From an uncultured Clostridia bacterium (lineage in GTDB: Bacteria; Bacillota; Clostridia; Oscillospirales; Acutalibacteraceae), in assembly GCA_937876375.1 (NCBI GenBank), contig CALEHY010000009.1, positions 1 through 64,000 on the forward strand: 64,000 nucleotides of DNA, given 5' to 3'. Position 1 is the first letter of the stretch, and each line of letters begins with the position of its first letter. A program made the position numbers and the translations under genes. A model generated the notes under the pieces. It was not told where the DNA came from. It saw only the letters and a program-made list of their open reading frames with translations, and searched no databases. Positions 9,034 through 17,996 of this stretch are shown in pieces.

Positions 9034-9066
9034 AAAACACCCCTTTGTATTATCTACAAAAGGGTG
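9034..9066 (-). terminator. Intrinsic terminator that contains the pbp ribosome binding site
   Basis: Minus strand stem CACCCTTTTGTA / TACAAAGGGGTG (one mismatch) with a GATAA loop, followed by TTTTT and then directly the ATG of pbp. It ends the dgt-to-U32 operon. The 3' arm AAAGGGGTG is the only Shine-Dalgarno sequence for pbp, so the same hairpin may both terminate transcription and mask translation. Confidence 0.8.
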
Positions 9067-9074
9067 AAATAATA

Positions 9075-10307
9075 TTACTTTCGTTCTACTCTAAATATTG
9101 CGTCTGGTGAAATTTCCTTATCACATTTGAATGAATATATATTTGTCGCTTTGTTAGCAACGTCTACGAACTCTCTGTCGTTCTCGTTATAAAGCTCCTC
9201 GACAACAATTTGATACGGTAGTTTATTTGGTTCAACAACCTCAAGTATATCACCTTGATAAAATCTGTTGCGCTGAGCTACAACAAGTCGACCATTCTCA
9301 TATGACTTAAAAAGTGCACACACGTCCCAACTACGAATATAACCAGCAGACTCATGAACTTGGCCATCAACTATTGGGCCAAAATTGAATCCAGTAGTAT
9401 ATGCTCTGTGGCTCATTCTCTCCATCTCGTCAAGAATCCACTTTGAAGGTTTAAAATCAGCAGGTCTACCTTGAGAGATATATTCATCAATAGCATTCCT
9501 ATAAGCATTTGTAACTATCGCTGTGTAATATTCACTCTTAGCTCTGCCCTCAATTTTAAACGAATCAATGCCAGCTCTATCAAGCTGAGCAATATGCTCA
9601 ATCATACACAAATCACGAGAATTGAAGATATATGTACCGTTCTCATCTTCGTTAATTGGAAAGTACTGACCAGGTCTAGTTTCTTCCATCAGATGATATT
9701 TCCATCTACATGGCTGGGCACAGTCACCACGATTTGCATCTCTACCAACCATATAATCAGAAAGGATGCATCTACCACTAAATGACATACACATAGCACC
9801 ATGCACAAATGTCTCTATCTCCAAATCTGGATTAGTATTCTCTCTAATAGTCTTGATTTCATCAAGAGATAGCTCTCTAGCTGTTACGATACGCTTTGCA
9901 CCCATATCATAGAGTGCATTAGCTGTGGCATAGTTGACGATACCAACTTGTGTTGACATATGCACCTCTGTATTAGGAGCGTATTTTTTCGCCATAGCAA
10001 GCACGCCTATATCAGCTATAATAAGAGCATCAACGCCAATACTCTCTACATATTTTAAATAGTCTGGTAATGCTTCTAATTCGTTATTTCTTGGTAAAGT
10101 GTTGCATGTTAAATATAGCTTTTTCCCATTTTTATGAACTAAATCGACAGCATCCTTAAGCGCATCAAGACTAAAATTAGATGGATTGGTACGCATACCA
10201 AATTGTTCTCCACCAACATATATAGCATCAGCACCGAACTTTACAGCAAGCTTTAATCTTTCCATATCTCCTGCTGGAGATAATAATTCAATATTGTGTT
10301 CAATCAT
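9075..10307 (-). CDS. U32 family protein, TrhP/YrrO-like tRNA U34 hydroxylation factor
   Basis: U32 proteins were named as peptidases, but the bacterial TrhP group works in prephenate-dependent hydroxylation of uridine 34 in tRNA. The 410-aa protein starts with the family segment ELLSPAGDMERLKLAVKFGA. It has the ETFVHGAMCMSFSGRC core (about 165-180) with clustered cysteines GDCAQPCRWKY, and FKIEGRAKS. It lies 2 bp after mltG; in Bacillus the equivalent genes (yrrN, yrrO) also lie near the mltG homologue yrrL, which favours the TrhP reading. Only one U32 gene is present here. Confidence 0.82.
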   Translation of the reverse strand: MIEHNIELLSPAGDMERLKLAVKFGADAIYVGGEQFGMRTNPSNFSLDALKDAVDLVHKNGKKLYLTCNTLPRNNELEALPDYLKYVESIGVDALIIADIGVLAMAKKYAPNTEVHMSTQVGIVNYATANALYDMGAKRIVTARELSLDEIKTIRENTNPDLEIETFVHGAMCMSFSGRCILSDYMVGRDANRGDCAQPCRWKYHLMEETRPGQYFPINEDENGTYIFNSRDLCMIEHIAQLDRAGIDSFKIEGRAKSEYYTAIVTNAYRNAIDEYISQGRPADFKPSKWILDEMERMSHRAYTTGFNFGPIVDGQVHESAGYIRSWDVCALFKSYENGRLVVAQRNRFYQGDILEVVEPNKLPYQIVVEELYNENDREFVDVANKATNIYSFKCDKEISPDAIFRVERK

Positions 10308-10309
10308 AA

Positions 10310-11527
10310 TTAATAAGTCAAATAAGGTGCGTATTCTGCAACCTTTTGTTTAAATTCAGAATATGTGCTAGCAGTGTACATATTACCCTTCGTATCGTGG
10401 AAGAAGAATTTTACATTGCTATTGCTTGGATATAGTGCAGCCTTAATTGCTGCCATTCCAGGATTACAAATAGGGCCAGCTGGCAAACCAACAACAGTAG
10501 AATTGTTATTAGTGTTATAATAAGCCATATAATAATCAGCTGTATGTGATGAGGTTGATGAAAGTGCTGGAGAAACCTTGTTTGTAATATAGTCAGCAGT
10601 TGACTGACAACCAAGAGTTGGGAAATTAACTGTATCATTAAGTCTGTTATGAATTACAGCAGAAATAGTCTTCATCTGGTCCTCGTTAGCAGCTTCCTTT
10701 TGGATAATAGAAGCGATAATGAATATTTCATTTGTAGACATACCTAACTCATCGCATCTCTGAGTGTATTCCTTCTTAAACTTGGAATTACCGTTTTCTA
10801 GGAATTTTCTAATGGTGCTTGATGCGTTTTCACCAACAAAAAACTCATAGGTATCTGGGAACAAATAACCCTCTAGTCTATATGGAACAGAATCAGCTGC
10901 TTTCAAGTCATTTACTAGCGGTAACTGATATTCTGTAGTTTGAATAACAGATAACAAGGCTGATTTGTCACAAACGTCATTTTCGCTAAGTTTATTAACT
11001 ATCTCTGGAATGGTTAGACCCTCTGGGAAAGTAAGTGTAACGGTCTCTGAATTTGTTTGTGCACCCTTTAATGTAACTAGCATTCCCTCTAGTCCCATCT
11101 TGCCATTAAGGTAGTAAACACCAGGCTCATAAGGGCCACCAATCTTTGAAGTAGACATAACAGCATCACGAAGCTTAACAAAAGTCTTGCAGAAATATTT
11201 GCACTTAACAAGTCCGTTCTTGCTCAAAATATCAATAGCATCATTGCTGTCCTCAATAGCCTCTGTATATGTGATAGTAACAGTAGACTTTGTCTTTGTA
11301 ATGGCAAGAATATCATTCAAACAAAAGATAGCATAAACAGATACAATCATCGATACAATGATGACAATAATAAAGAACATATATGTAGAGCCAACGCCAT
11401 TTTGTTTCTTTGCAGGCTTTTTTACAGGTTGCTTCTTCACTTCTTTTTTTGTTTTTGTAGTAGATGAACTTTCATTGGAGAAATAAATATCGTTATTTCC
11501 CTTTTCTGTAACCTTAAAATTATCCAT
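10310..11527 (-). CDS. mltG: Endolytic murein transglycosylase MltG (YceG/YrrL)
   Basis: MltG cuts nascent glycan strands at the membrane and so sets their length. The 405-aa protein has a charged, Lys-rich cytoplasmic N-terminus (about 1-48), one membrane helix (about 50-72) and an extracellular YceG domain. The catalytic glutamate lies in IIASIIQKEAANEDQM, with the conserved NRLNDTVNFPTLGCQST and LPAGPICNPGMAAIKAAL segments after it. It lies 1 bp after the 5-FTHF cyclo-ligase gene. Confidence 0.93.
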   Translation of the reverse strand: MDNFKVTEKGNNDIYFSNESSSTTKTKKEVKKQPVKKPAKKQNGVGSTYMFFIIVIIVSMIVSVYAIFCLNDILAITKTKSTVTITYTEAIEDSNDAIDILSKNGLVKCKYFCKTFVKLRDAVMSTSKIGGPYEPGVYYLNGKMGLEGMLVTLKGAQTNSETVTLTFPEGLTIPEIVNKLSENDVCDKSALLSVIQTTEYQLPLVNDLKAADSVPYRLEGYLFPDTYEFFVGENASSTIRKFLENGNSKFKKEYTQRCDELGMSTNEIFIIASIIQKEAANEDQMKTISAVIHNRLNDTVNFPTLGCQSTADYITNKVSPALSSTSSHTADYYMAYYNTNNNSTVVGLPAGPICNPGMAAIKAALYPSNSNVKFFFHDTKGNMYTASTYSEFKQKVAEYAPYLTY

Positions 11528-11528
11528 C

Positions 11529-12110
11529 TTATCCTCCGTTTTTTACGTCTATTAAACGAGACTCAGTGATAATATAATCAACAGATTTGTCGTATTTGTC
11601 TATTGGTAGCTGATTTTTAACAAAGCTATTATAACATAATCCAATAGAAATTAAAGAGTGATTTTGCAAAAATCTATCATAATATCCCTTGCCATAGCCA
11701 AGTCTGTATCCATTTGTATCAAATGCAATACCAGGAACGATAATAATAGAATTCTTGTAATCAGTAACTCTTTTACATTTATCTATATCTGGCTCACGAA
11801 CACCAAAGGAGCCAATCTTCAAATCGTCAAAGGTGTTAATATAATAAAATTCCATATTACCATTACTATCAACACAATATGGTGCAGCAATAGATTTGCC
11901 ATTAATTCTTGCCAAATCTATTAGTGCATCAACACTAATTTCATCATCGAGTGCCATATACAACAACACCTGTTTTGCTTCTTTATACTCTTTCATGGTG
12001 ATAAGAGTATTTAATATAGCATTATCCTTTGATGATTTCTTGACAATTCTCTTTCGTGCAAAGAGAAGATTATTTCTAAGCTCTGCTTTGGATTGAAGCT
12101 CTGATTTCAT
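11529..12110 (-). CDS. 5-formyltetrahydrofolate cyclo-ligase
   Basis: This enzyme converts 5-formyl-THF and ATP to 5,10-methenyl-THF, recovering a stored folate. The 193 aa include the N-terminal basic segment LRNNLLFARKRI, FGVREPD (substrate side) and the ATP-binding GIAFDTNGYRLGYGKGYYDRF near residues 128-148. I start it at ATG 12110, which has GAGG 9 nt upstream, rather than at a GTG 15 nt earlier. Even so it overlaps the preceding DJ-1 gene by 35 bp. Confidence 0.92.
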   Translation of the reverse strand: MKSELQSKAELRNNLLFARKRIVKKSSKDNAILNTLITMKEYKEAKQVLLYMALDDEISVDALIDLARINGKSIAAPYCVDSNGNMEFYYINTFDDLKIGSFGVREPDIDKCKRVTDYKNSIIIVPGIAFDTNGYRLGYGKGYYDRFLQNHSLISIGLCYNSFVKNQLPIDKYDKSVDYIITESRLIDVKNGG

Positions 12111-12618
12111 TTGCGAGATCCTCACTCTTTAGCTTTTTAACAATTTCTAAGCCAAAGTCAATACAAACGCCAGCACCCTTTGCTGTGATAAAATTACCAT
12201 CAGTCACAACATAATCATTGCTTATTGAAGCGCCCTCTAATGCATCTTCAAATCCTGGGAAGCAAACAGCATTTTTACCATCCAAAAGTCCCTTGTGACC
12301 CAATATGGAAGGTGCTGCACAGATAGCACAAACCAGTGTGTTTGTGTTTACAGCATTATCGATAATTTGCTGAATTGTTGCATTCTGTTCGAGATTAATT
12401 GTGCCAGGCATACCACCAGGCAACACAATAGCCTCGACACCATAGTAGTCAAAATCACCAATCTCAATATCACAGTTAACCTGCACCCCACACGAAGAAG
12501 TAACAAGCTTGCCAGTAACACCAACTGTCTTGACATCAATCTTTGCTCTAGTAAGCATATCTACAGGAGCTAATGCCTCGATAATCTCGAATCCATCAGC
12601 TAAAAAAACATATACCAT
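12076..12618 (-). CDS. DJ-1/PfpI family protein
   Basis: A 180-aa protein of the DJ-1 subfamily in the class I glutamine amidotransferase superfamily. Visible are the glutamate of ADGFEIIEA (residues 7-15), VLPGGMPG, and the nucleophile-elbow cysteine in CAICAAPSILG (about 97-107). Members act as deglycases, glyoxalases or redox sensors; which applies here cannot be told, and thiamine-related ThiJ naming is historical. It starts 3 bp after a GNAT gene and overlaps the folate gene by 35 bp. Confidence 0.88.
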   Translation of the reverse strand: MVYVFLADGFEIIEALAPVDMLTRAKIDVKTVGVTGKLVTSSCGVQVNCDIEIGDFDYYGVEAIVLPGGMPGTINLEQNATIQQIIDNAVNTNTLVCAICAAPSILGHKGLLDGKNAVCFPGFEDALEGASISNDYVVTDGNFITAKGAGVCIDFGLEIVKKLKSEDLANEIRASIQSRA

Positions 12619-12621
12619 AAT

Positions 12622-13074
12622 TTATTTTCCTCTATATTCTAGAATAATAGGAGTATCAAGCTCACAGCCTTCAAAAAGGTACTCTCTTATTCCATCAATT
12701 TGATCAAATTTTATTGAATCAATATCATTAACAAAGGTCAAGCCTCTGTCTTGATAATATCCAACGAGTCCATGGTTTGCTGGTATCAAGCACACACTAT
12801 TGTATTGATCTTTGCAATAGTCAAGTAACTGTGTCATAAGACCATTACCTTGACAATCACTCCTTGTGCATGCAGCGTAAATATATTTTGATTTAATACC
12901 ATTCAGTGTGCAGTCAACAAGATACAGCATTGAATGTAATTCATCATCATATACGCCAATACAATCTGCATTCTTAACATTATCAATGAAATACAAAATC
13001 TCATCTCTACTATCACCAAATGCCTCTGACCAAAGAGATACAATATTATCAATATTTGATACGGTTTTTATCAT
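12622..13074 (-). CDS. GNAT family N-acetyltransferase
   Basis: A 150-aa single-domain GNAT. The acetyl-CoA loop is CQGNGLMTQLLDYC (about 74-87), a Q-x-x-G-x-G/L form, followed by the helix and the ANHGLVGYYQDRGL segment typical of the C-terminal half of the fold. The acceptor is unknown. It is in the dgt-to-U32 operon between tmk and the DJ-1 gene; a GGTGG sequence upstream of ATG 13074 serves as ribosome binding site. Confidence 0.8.
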   Translation of the reverse strand: MIKTVSNIDNIVSLWSEAFGDSRDEILYFIDNVKNADCIGVYDDELHSMLYLVDCTLNGIKSKYIYAACTRSDCQGNGLMTQLLDYCKDQYNSVCLIPANHGLVGYYQDRGLTFVNDIDSIKFDQIDGIREYLFEGCELDTPIILEYRGK

Positions 13075-13088
13075 ATTACCACCAATGA

Positions 13089-13757
13089 TTACTTATCAAG
13101 CTCAGCCTTTACAATGTTAACAACCTTGTTATGTATTTCCTCAATAGATAATGGTTTTTCACCATCAGAGCACTCAACAACATACCAACCTTGTTTGTTT
13201 GCAGCATATAAAGCTGACTTTCTACAGTTATTTAGAAACTGAACATTGGCCTCATGCACATCCTTTTTGCCCTCATCACCATTGTATCTAGAGGTCATAA
13301 GCTTTTGGGATATTTCAACTGGCATATCAAGGAATATCACAGCATCTGGCTTTGGAATACCGATCTTGTTATATTCAAAATCAGCACTCCAATCTAGGTA
13401 CTCATCCCATTCTGACTGGTCAATCTTTTCCATTTGGTAAATAGAATTTGAAGTAGCATATCTATCAGCTAAGATAACCACGCCATCATCATATTCCTTT
13501 TTCCAGCCGAGTTTGAACGACGCAAATCTATCTACAGCGTAAAACGCACCAGCAGCATAAGCATTAACATCATCAGCATTTTTGCCAAACTCGCCACCAA
13601 GATACATTTTTACAAGTGTGCTAGATGGGTTGTCGTAATCTGGTAATTTGATTTTCTTATATTTGATATCTTGACCAGCCAAATACTCCTCAAGCAATGC
13701 TGTTTGAGTAGATTTACCACTACCGTCAAGACCTTCCATAATAATAAGCTTTGACAT
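13089..13757 (-). CDS. tmk: Thymidylate kinase
   Basis: Tmk phosphorylates dTMP to dTDP for DNA synthesis. The 222-aa protein has the P-loop GLDGSGKST (residues 9-17), the DRY-type motif LADRYATSN, and a LID-like region with TSRYNGDEGKKDVHE. It is slightly longer than the typical 205-215 aa enzyme. Its first base overlaps the DUF896 stop codon, inside the replication/transcription operon with dnaG and rpoD. Confidence 0.92.
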   Translation of the reverse strand: MSKLIIMEGLDGSGKSTQTALLEEYLAGQDIKYKKIKLPDYDNPSSTLVKMYLGGEFGKNADDVNAYAAGAFYAVDRFASFKLGWKKEYDDGVVILADRYATSNSIYQMEKIDQSEWDEYLDWSADFEYNKIGIPKPDAVIFLDMPVEISQKLMTSRYNGDEGKKDVHEANVQFLNNCRKSALYAANKQGWYVVECSDGEKPLSIEEIHNKVVNIVKAELDK

Positions 13758-13963
13758 TACTTTTTTCTCTCTAACTTTTCTTTTGAGCCATCTGGTCGAA
13801 CAATATATGTGTTCTCCAGCTGACCAACCAGACTAGCCTTAAAGCTGTCTATATATTCTCGTCTTAACGCAATTTGCTCTGTCTTTTCCTCATCAGTTAG
13901 TCCTTCTGGGGTTTTTGACTTGCAAGCAAGCTCGTTAATTCTATTTATCTTTTCCTTAGTCAT
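13757..13963 (-). CDS. DUF896 (YnzC-like) small protein
   Basis: A 68-aa protein of the DUF896 family, a short two-helix hairpin. The family signature is visible: INRINELACKSKTPEGLTDEE, then the basic RREYIDSFKASL segment. Bacillus YnzC is SOS-induced in the same operon as yneA, but the molecular role is unknown. The start ATG shares its A with the rpoD stop (TAATG), and the stop overlaps the tmk start, so three genes are translationally linked. Confidence 0.88.
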   Translation of the reverse strand: MTKEKINRINELACKSKTPEGLTDEEKTEQIALRREYIDSFKASLVGQLENTYIVRPDGSKEKLERKK

Positions 13964-15093
13964 TAGTCTAAAAAGTCCTTTAGTTTCTTACTTCTACTTG
14001 GATGACGAAGCTTGCGAAGAGCTTTTGCCTCAATCTGACGAATACGCTCACGAGTAACATTAAACTCTTTACCAACCTCTTCGAGCGTCTTTGGATTGCC
14101 ATCATCAAGACCGAAACGAAGACGAAGAACCTTCTCCTCTCTAGGTGTAAGGGTCTTTAGAACGTCAGTAAGCTGTTCCTTAAGCAGACTCATTGACGCA
14201 GCATCAGCTGGAGCAAGAGCATCATCATCAGGAATAAAATCGCCAAGATGAGAATCTTCCTCTTCACCGATAGGTGTCTCAAGTGATACAGGTTCCTGAG
14301 CAACACGAAGAATCTCTCTAACCTTGTCAACAGGCATCTCTAAAAATTCTGCAATCTCCTCTGGAGTTGGCTCTCTGCCATTAAGATGAAGTAGCTGAGA
14401 ATTAGCCTTCTTAACCTTATTGATTGTCTCTACCATATGAACTGGAATTCTGATTGTTCTAGCCTGATCAGCAATAGCACGAGTGATAGCTTGTCTAATC
14501 CACCAAGTAGCATATGTTGAAAACTTAAATCCCTTTGTGTAGTCGAACTTATCAACAGCCTTGATAAGACCTAGATTACCCTCTTGAATAAGGTCAAGGA
14601 ACTGCATACCTCTACCAACATAACGCTTTGCAATACTAACAACAAGACGAAGGTTAGCCTCTGCAAGTCTTTTCTTAGCATACTGATCATCATCAGCAAT
14701 CTTGATAGCAAGCTCAATCTCCTCCTCTGCTGTAAGTAGAGGAATACGACCAATTTCCTTAAGATAAACCTTAACAGGATCATCCATTGCAGCATTATCA
14801 TTTACAGCAACGGTATCAGCAGCATCAGTCTCCTTTGGTAGATCAACCTCAAGAGTAATACCGTCAAGTGTCTCTGCAGAAAAGTCATCAATGATATTAA
14901 TATTTGCAATTTCAATCTGCTCATTTAACTTTTCAAGCTCGTCAACGTCAAGATCAAGCTCAACGATAATATTATCGATTTCTTGAGCAGAGATATGGCC
15001 AACAGCCTTACCTCTTTCAATAAGCTTTTTAAAAGCATTTTGCTTCTTCTCCTCTTCAGGAGTAAGTGGTTTTGTTTCTTTATTCTTATCCAT
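13963..15093 (-). CDS. rpoD: RNA polymerase primary sigma factor SigA (RpoD)
   Basis: The housekeeping sigma-70 factor, 376 aa. A short region 1.1-like N-terminus is followed by region 1.2/2.1 (DDPVKVYLKEIGRIPLLTAEEE), region 2 (DLIQEGNLGLIKAVDKF; FKFSTYATWWIRQAI), region 3 and region 4.2 with the HTH VTRERIRQIEAKALRKL. This fits the TTGACA/TATAAT promoters seen across the window. ATG 15093 has GAGGAG 8 nt upstream; the longer frame is rejected. It follows dnaG by 14 bp in the classical macromolecular-synthesis order. Confidence 0.98.
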   Translation of the reverse strand: MDKNKETKPLTPEEEKKQNAFKKLIERGKAVGHISAQEIDNIIVELDLDVDELEKLNEQIEIANINIIDDFSAETLDGITLEVDLPKETDAADTVAVNDNAAMDDPVKVYLKEIGRIPLLTAEEEIELAIKIADDDQYAKKRLAEANLRLVVSIAKRYVGRGMQFLDLIQEGNLGLIKAVDKFDYTKGFKFSTYATWWIRQAITRAIADQARTIRIPVHMVETINKVKKANSQLLHLNGREPTPEEIAEFLEMPVDKVREILRVAQEPVSLETPIGEEEDSHLGDFIPDDDALAPADAASMSLLKEQLTDVLKTLTPREEKVLRLRFGLDDGNPKTLEEVGKEFNVTRERIRQIEAKALRKLRHPSRSKKLKDFLD

Positions 15094-15107
15094 AGATATT
15101 CTCCTCA

Positions 15108-16847
15108 CTATGTATTCTTCTTTTTAAATGCAGACCTAAAGAAATCATCATCCATAGAGTCAGACCCTTTAAACTGTTCATTTTTATATTCCTGATTGAT
15201 TACATTAATACAATCTTGAATTTCTGTTTCGGATTTATCACTATTTTCCGTCCTAGCAATAATACCAGACAGTCTTCCAAGCTCCGAATCGCTCAAAAAT
15301 TGGCCAAAATCAGATAACTCGATGCCAAGACCATCATCAACACGCTTACATATGATATCAATAACTCGTGATACAAAGCCATCTGATAACGCTCCATCAA
15401 TGATGTCGCTGACATATCGTCTATAATTAGGGTTAAGTATTAACAGCCCAATCAATCTATCCTCTGCCCTAATTTTCTTTGTAGTAGCAGATGCTGTAAT
15501 ACTCTCCTTGCGAATATTCTTCATACTTTCATCAAGTATTTTTGAATATTCTCTCCTATTATTTTGTCTATTTCTTTTCTTTTTATAAGCATCTAGCTGT
15601 AGCCTTATGCTTTGCTTTTCAATACTTAGCTCTTCGGCAAGCCTTGATATGTACAAATCCTGTTCTATAGGAGAAACGGTGTACAATATCTTAATACACT
15701 CATTCATAAAGTCAATCTTGCCTTGAGTTGTTCTTATATCGAATCTATCACGAAGCTTTAATATTTGGAACTCAATCTCATTTGACGCACCATCAAGCAT
15801 AGCTCTAAATTTTTCTTTGCCATAGGTACGAATAATTTCGTCTGGGTCTTTACCACCAACTAATGCAGGTATTTTTATATTAAGCTCTGTTTGGTCAAAC
15901 AAAGATATAGCTTTTCGCAAAGCCTTTTGCCCAGCCTCATCAGCATCATAAGTAAGAATAACGCCCTTTGCATATCGTGATATTAGTCTAACTTGTTCAC
16001 TAGTAAGAGCTGTACCACAACCAGCAACAGCATTAGTAAATCCAGCTTGATGCATAGCGATGACGTCCATATAGCCCTCACATAGAATCAAAGAATCATT
16101 ACCACTATCCTTTGCAAAATTAAGAGCAAATAATTCATTTGTTTTCTTATATACAAGAGTCTCAGCAGTGTTGATATACTTTGGTTTACTATTATCAAGA
16201 ACTCGACCACCAAAAGCAATAACATTGCCTCTGACGTCGATAATAGGCGTCATAACCTTATTCCTAAATATATCGTAGTAGCCTTTATTTCCTTTTTTTA
16301 TAACACCAGCCTCAACCATTTCAAAAATGGCAAATCCAAGTGATTTAAGGTGTTTTAAAAGCGAATCCCACGAGTCTGGTGCATAGCCTAGTCCAAAATG
16401 ATTAATAGTCTTTACAGTGAGTCCACGATTTAAAAAATAATCAAGGCCAACTTTTCCCTCATCACTCATTAAACATGTATGAAAATACTTTGCTGTAGCA
16501 CGATTAATCTCTAAAATTCTTCGTCTTTTCTTGCCAAGAGAATCATCAAATCCCTCATTAGGCATCTGCAGACCAGCACGCTGAGCCAAAGATTTTACAG
16601 CGTCTATATAATCTAAATTTTCAATCTTTTTAACAAATCCGACAGCGTCGCCACCAGCACCACAACCAAAGCAATAAAAACTTTGGGTATCAGGATAAAC
16701 GGTGAAGGATGGTGTTTTTTCGTTATGAAATGGACAAAGACCTACATAGGTATTGCCACGCTTTCTTAATGTGACATAAGTTGAAATTACGTCACTGATA
16801 TCTGTTTTCATTTTTAAATCCTGCAAAAAGCTTTCAGGTAATGCCAT
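15108..16847 (-). CDS. dnaG: DNA primase
   Basis: DnaG makes RNA primers at the replication fork. The 579 aa contain the N-terminal CHC2 zinc finger (CPFHNEKTPSF; FYCFGCGAGGD), the RNAP basic region (KYINTAETLVYKK) and the TOPRIM fold with LILCEGYMDVIA and LTYDADEAG (about 240-305). A C-terminal DnaB-interacting region follows. ATG 16847 has AGGAG 8 nt upstream, six codons inside the longest frame. It is placed between dgt and rpoD. Confidence 0.97.
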   Translation of the reverse strand: MALPESFLQDLKMKTDISDVISTYVTLRKRGNTYVGLCPFHNEKTPSFTVYPDTQSFYCFGCGAGGDAVGFVKKIENLDYIDAVKSLAQRAGLQMPNEGFDDSLGKKRRRILEINRATAKYFHTCLMSDEGKVGLDYFLNRGLTVKTINHFGLGYAPDSWDSLLKHLKSLGFAIFEMVEAGVIKKGNKGYYDIFRNKVMTPIIDVRGNVIAFGGRVLDNSKPKYINTAETLVYKKTNELFALNFAKDSGNDSLILCEGYMDVIAMHQAGFTNAVAGCGTALTSEQVRLISRYAKGVILTYDADEAGQKALRKAISLFDQTELNIKIPALVGGKDPDEIIRTYGKEKFRAMLDGASNEIEFQILKLRDRFDIRTTQGKIDFMNECIKILYTVSPIEQDLYISRLAEELSIEKQSIRLQLDAYKKKRNRQNNRREYSKILDESMKNIRKESITASATTKKIRAEDRLIGLLILNPNYRRYVSDIIDGALSDGFVSRVIDIICKRVDDGLGIELSDFGQFLSDSELGRLSGIIARTENSDKSETEIQDCINVINQEYKNEQFKGSDSMDDDFFRSAFKKKNT

Positions 16848-16868
16848 AATCTCAACTCCTCTCAAAAA

Positions 16869-17870
16869 TTATTCTATCCAAAACATTGGAACAAATAGCT
16901 GATTAAATACCTTTAATGAATATGTATCACTCATACCAGCAATGTAATCACAAACAGCACGTTCAACGCCATCTTTTTCGGATATCATGCGATAATCTGC
17001 TGGTAAATCATCAGGATGATTAATATAATGGTCAAATATCTTTTCTAGCATTGCAACAGCCTTGACCTCTTCACTCTTACAAACTGGATTTTTATATACT
17101 GCAAGGAACATAAAATCGTGAAGCTCATTAAACATTTGCCAGTAATCATCAGACATTGCAATCTTGTCATCGCTGTTATTAATTACATTCATAACCATAT
17201 TGTTAATGCGTTCTGACTTTGTCATACCGAGTGACAAGCGTAAATCAAGAGGAATATCCTCCTCTGCCATAACATTAGCTCTAATAGCATCATCAATATC
17301 ATGATTTATATATGCAATCTTGTCAGCAATACGGATTATCTGACCTTCTAATGTATAAGCATCTTCACCAGTAGTGTGGCAAAGAATACCATTTTTTACT
17401 TCGTCAGTAAGATTCAAGCCTTGTCCGTTCTTTTCGATACATTCGACAACACGAACGCTCTGCTCATAATGTTTAAATCCAGACTTACAAAGGCTATCAA
17501 GTGCTCTTTCACCAGCATGTCCAAATGGTGTATGACCCAAATCGTGTGCCAACGCAATCGCTTCGGTCAAATCCTCATTAAGCGACAACGCTCTAGCAAT
17601 AGTTCTTGCTATCTGCGACACCTCAAGTGTATGAGTAAGTCTTGTACGATAATGGTCTCCAGTTGGAGCAAGAAAGACCTGTGTCTTATGCTTTAATCTT
17701 CTAAATGACTGAGAATGAATTATTCTATCCCTATCACGCTGAAAGCAAGTACGAATTGGGCACTCTTCCTCAGCAATAGCTCTACCCTTTGAATTAACAG
17801 ATAGGCAAGCTTTATCGGATAAAAATTTCTTTTCATTTTCTTCAGTAATAATTCTAATACAATCGTTCAT
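16869..17870 (-). CDS. dgt: dGTPase-like deoxynucleotide triphosphohydrolase
   Basis: An HD-domain enzyme of the dGTPase family, which hydrolyses dNTPs to nucleosides and triphosphate and affects dNTP pools. The 333-aa length matches the short dgt-like form. Metal ligands are visible in RLTHTLEVSQIA (first H) and IALAHDLGHTPFGHAGE (HD pair and following histidines); the last Asp is likely in KIAYINHDIDDA. It heads the operon with dnaG and rpoD, a common arrangement in Clostridia. I found no convincing -35/-10 pair upstream. Confidence 0.93.
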   Translation of the reverse strand: MNDCIRIITEENEKKFLSDKACLSVNSKGRAIAEEECPIRTCFQRDRDRIIHSQSFRRLKHKTQVFLAPTGDHYRTRLTHTLEVSQIARTIARALSLNEDLTEAIALAHDLGHTPFGHAGERALDSLCKSGFKHYEQSVRVVECIEKNGQGLNLTDEVKNGILCHTTGEDAYTLEGQIIRIADKIAYINHDIDDAIRANVMAEEDIPLDLRLSLGMTKSERINNMVMNVINNSDDKIAMSDDYWQMFNELHDFMFLAVYKNPVCKSEEVKAVAMLEKIFDHYINHPDDLPADYRMISEKDGVERAVCDYIAGMSDTYSLKVFNQLFVPMFWIE

Positions 17871-17950
17871 ATTTTCTCTTTTCGATTAAGTTTTCAATCT
17901 TTTCACTAATATATACTATAAATATACTATATTCCCTTTTATTTTTTTAC

Positions 17951-17979
17951 TTGACTAAAAATAAAATTATAGCTAAAAT
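17951..17979 (+). promoter_or_regulatory. Sigma-A-type promoter for the metallophosphoesterase
   Basis: TTGACT (17951-17956), 17-nt spacer, TAAAAT (17974-17979), 17 nt before the start codon, with GAGGTG as ribosome binding site. This lies in the 126-bp divergent region with dgt. Confidence 0.75.
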
Positions 17980-17996
17980 CTACTTGAGGTGATTGA

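Noticed and set aside
17871..17950. Promoter for dgt in the divergent region
   Set aside because: Several TATAGT/TATATT boxes occur in an A/T-rich repeat, but none has an acceptable -35 box at 16-18 nt.
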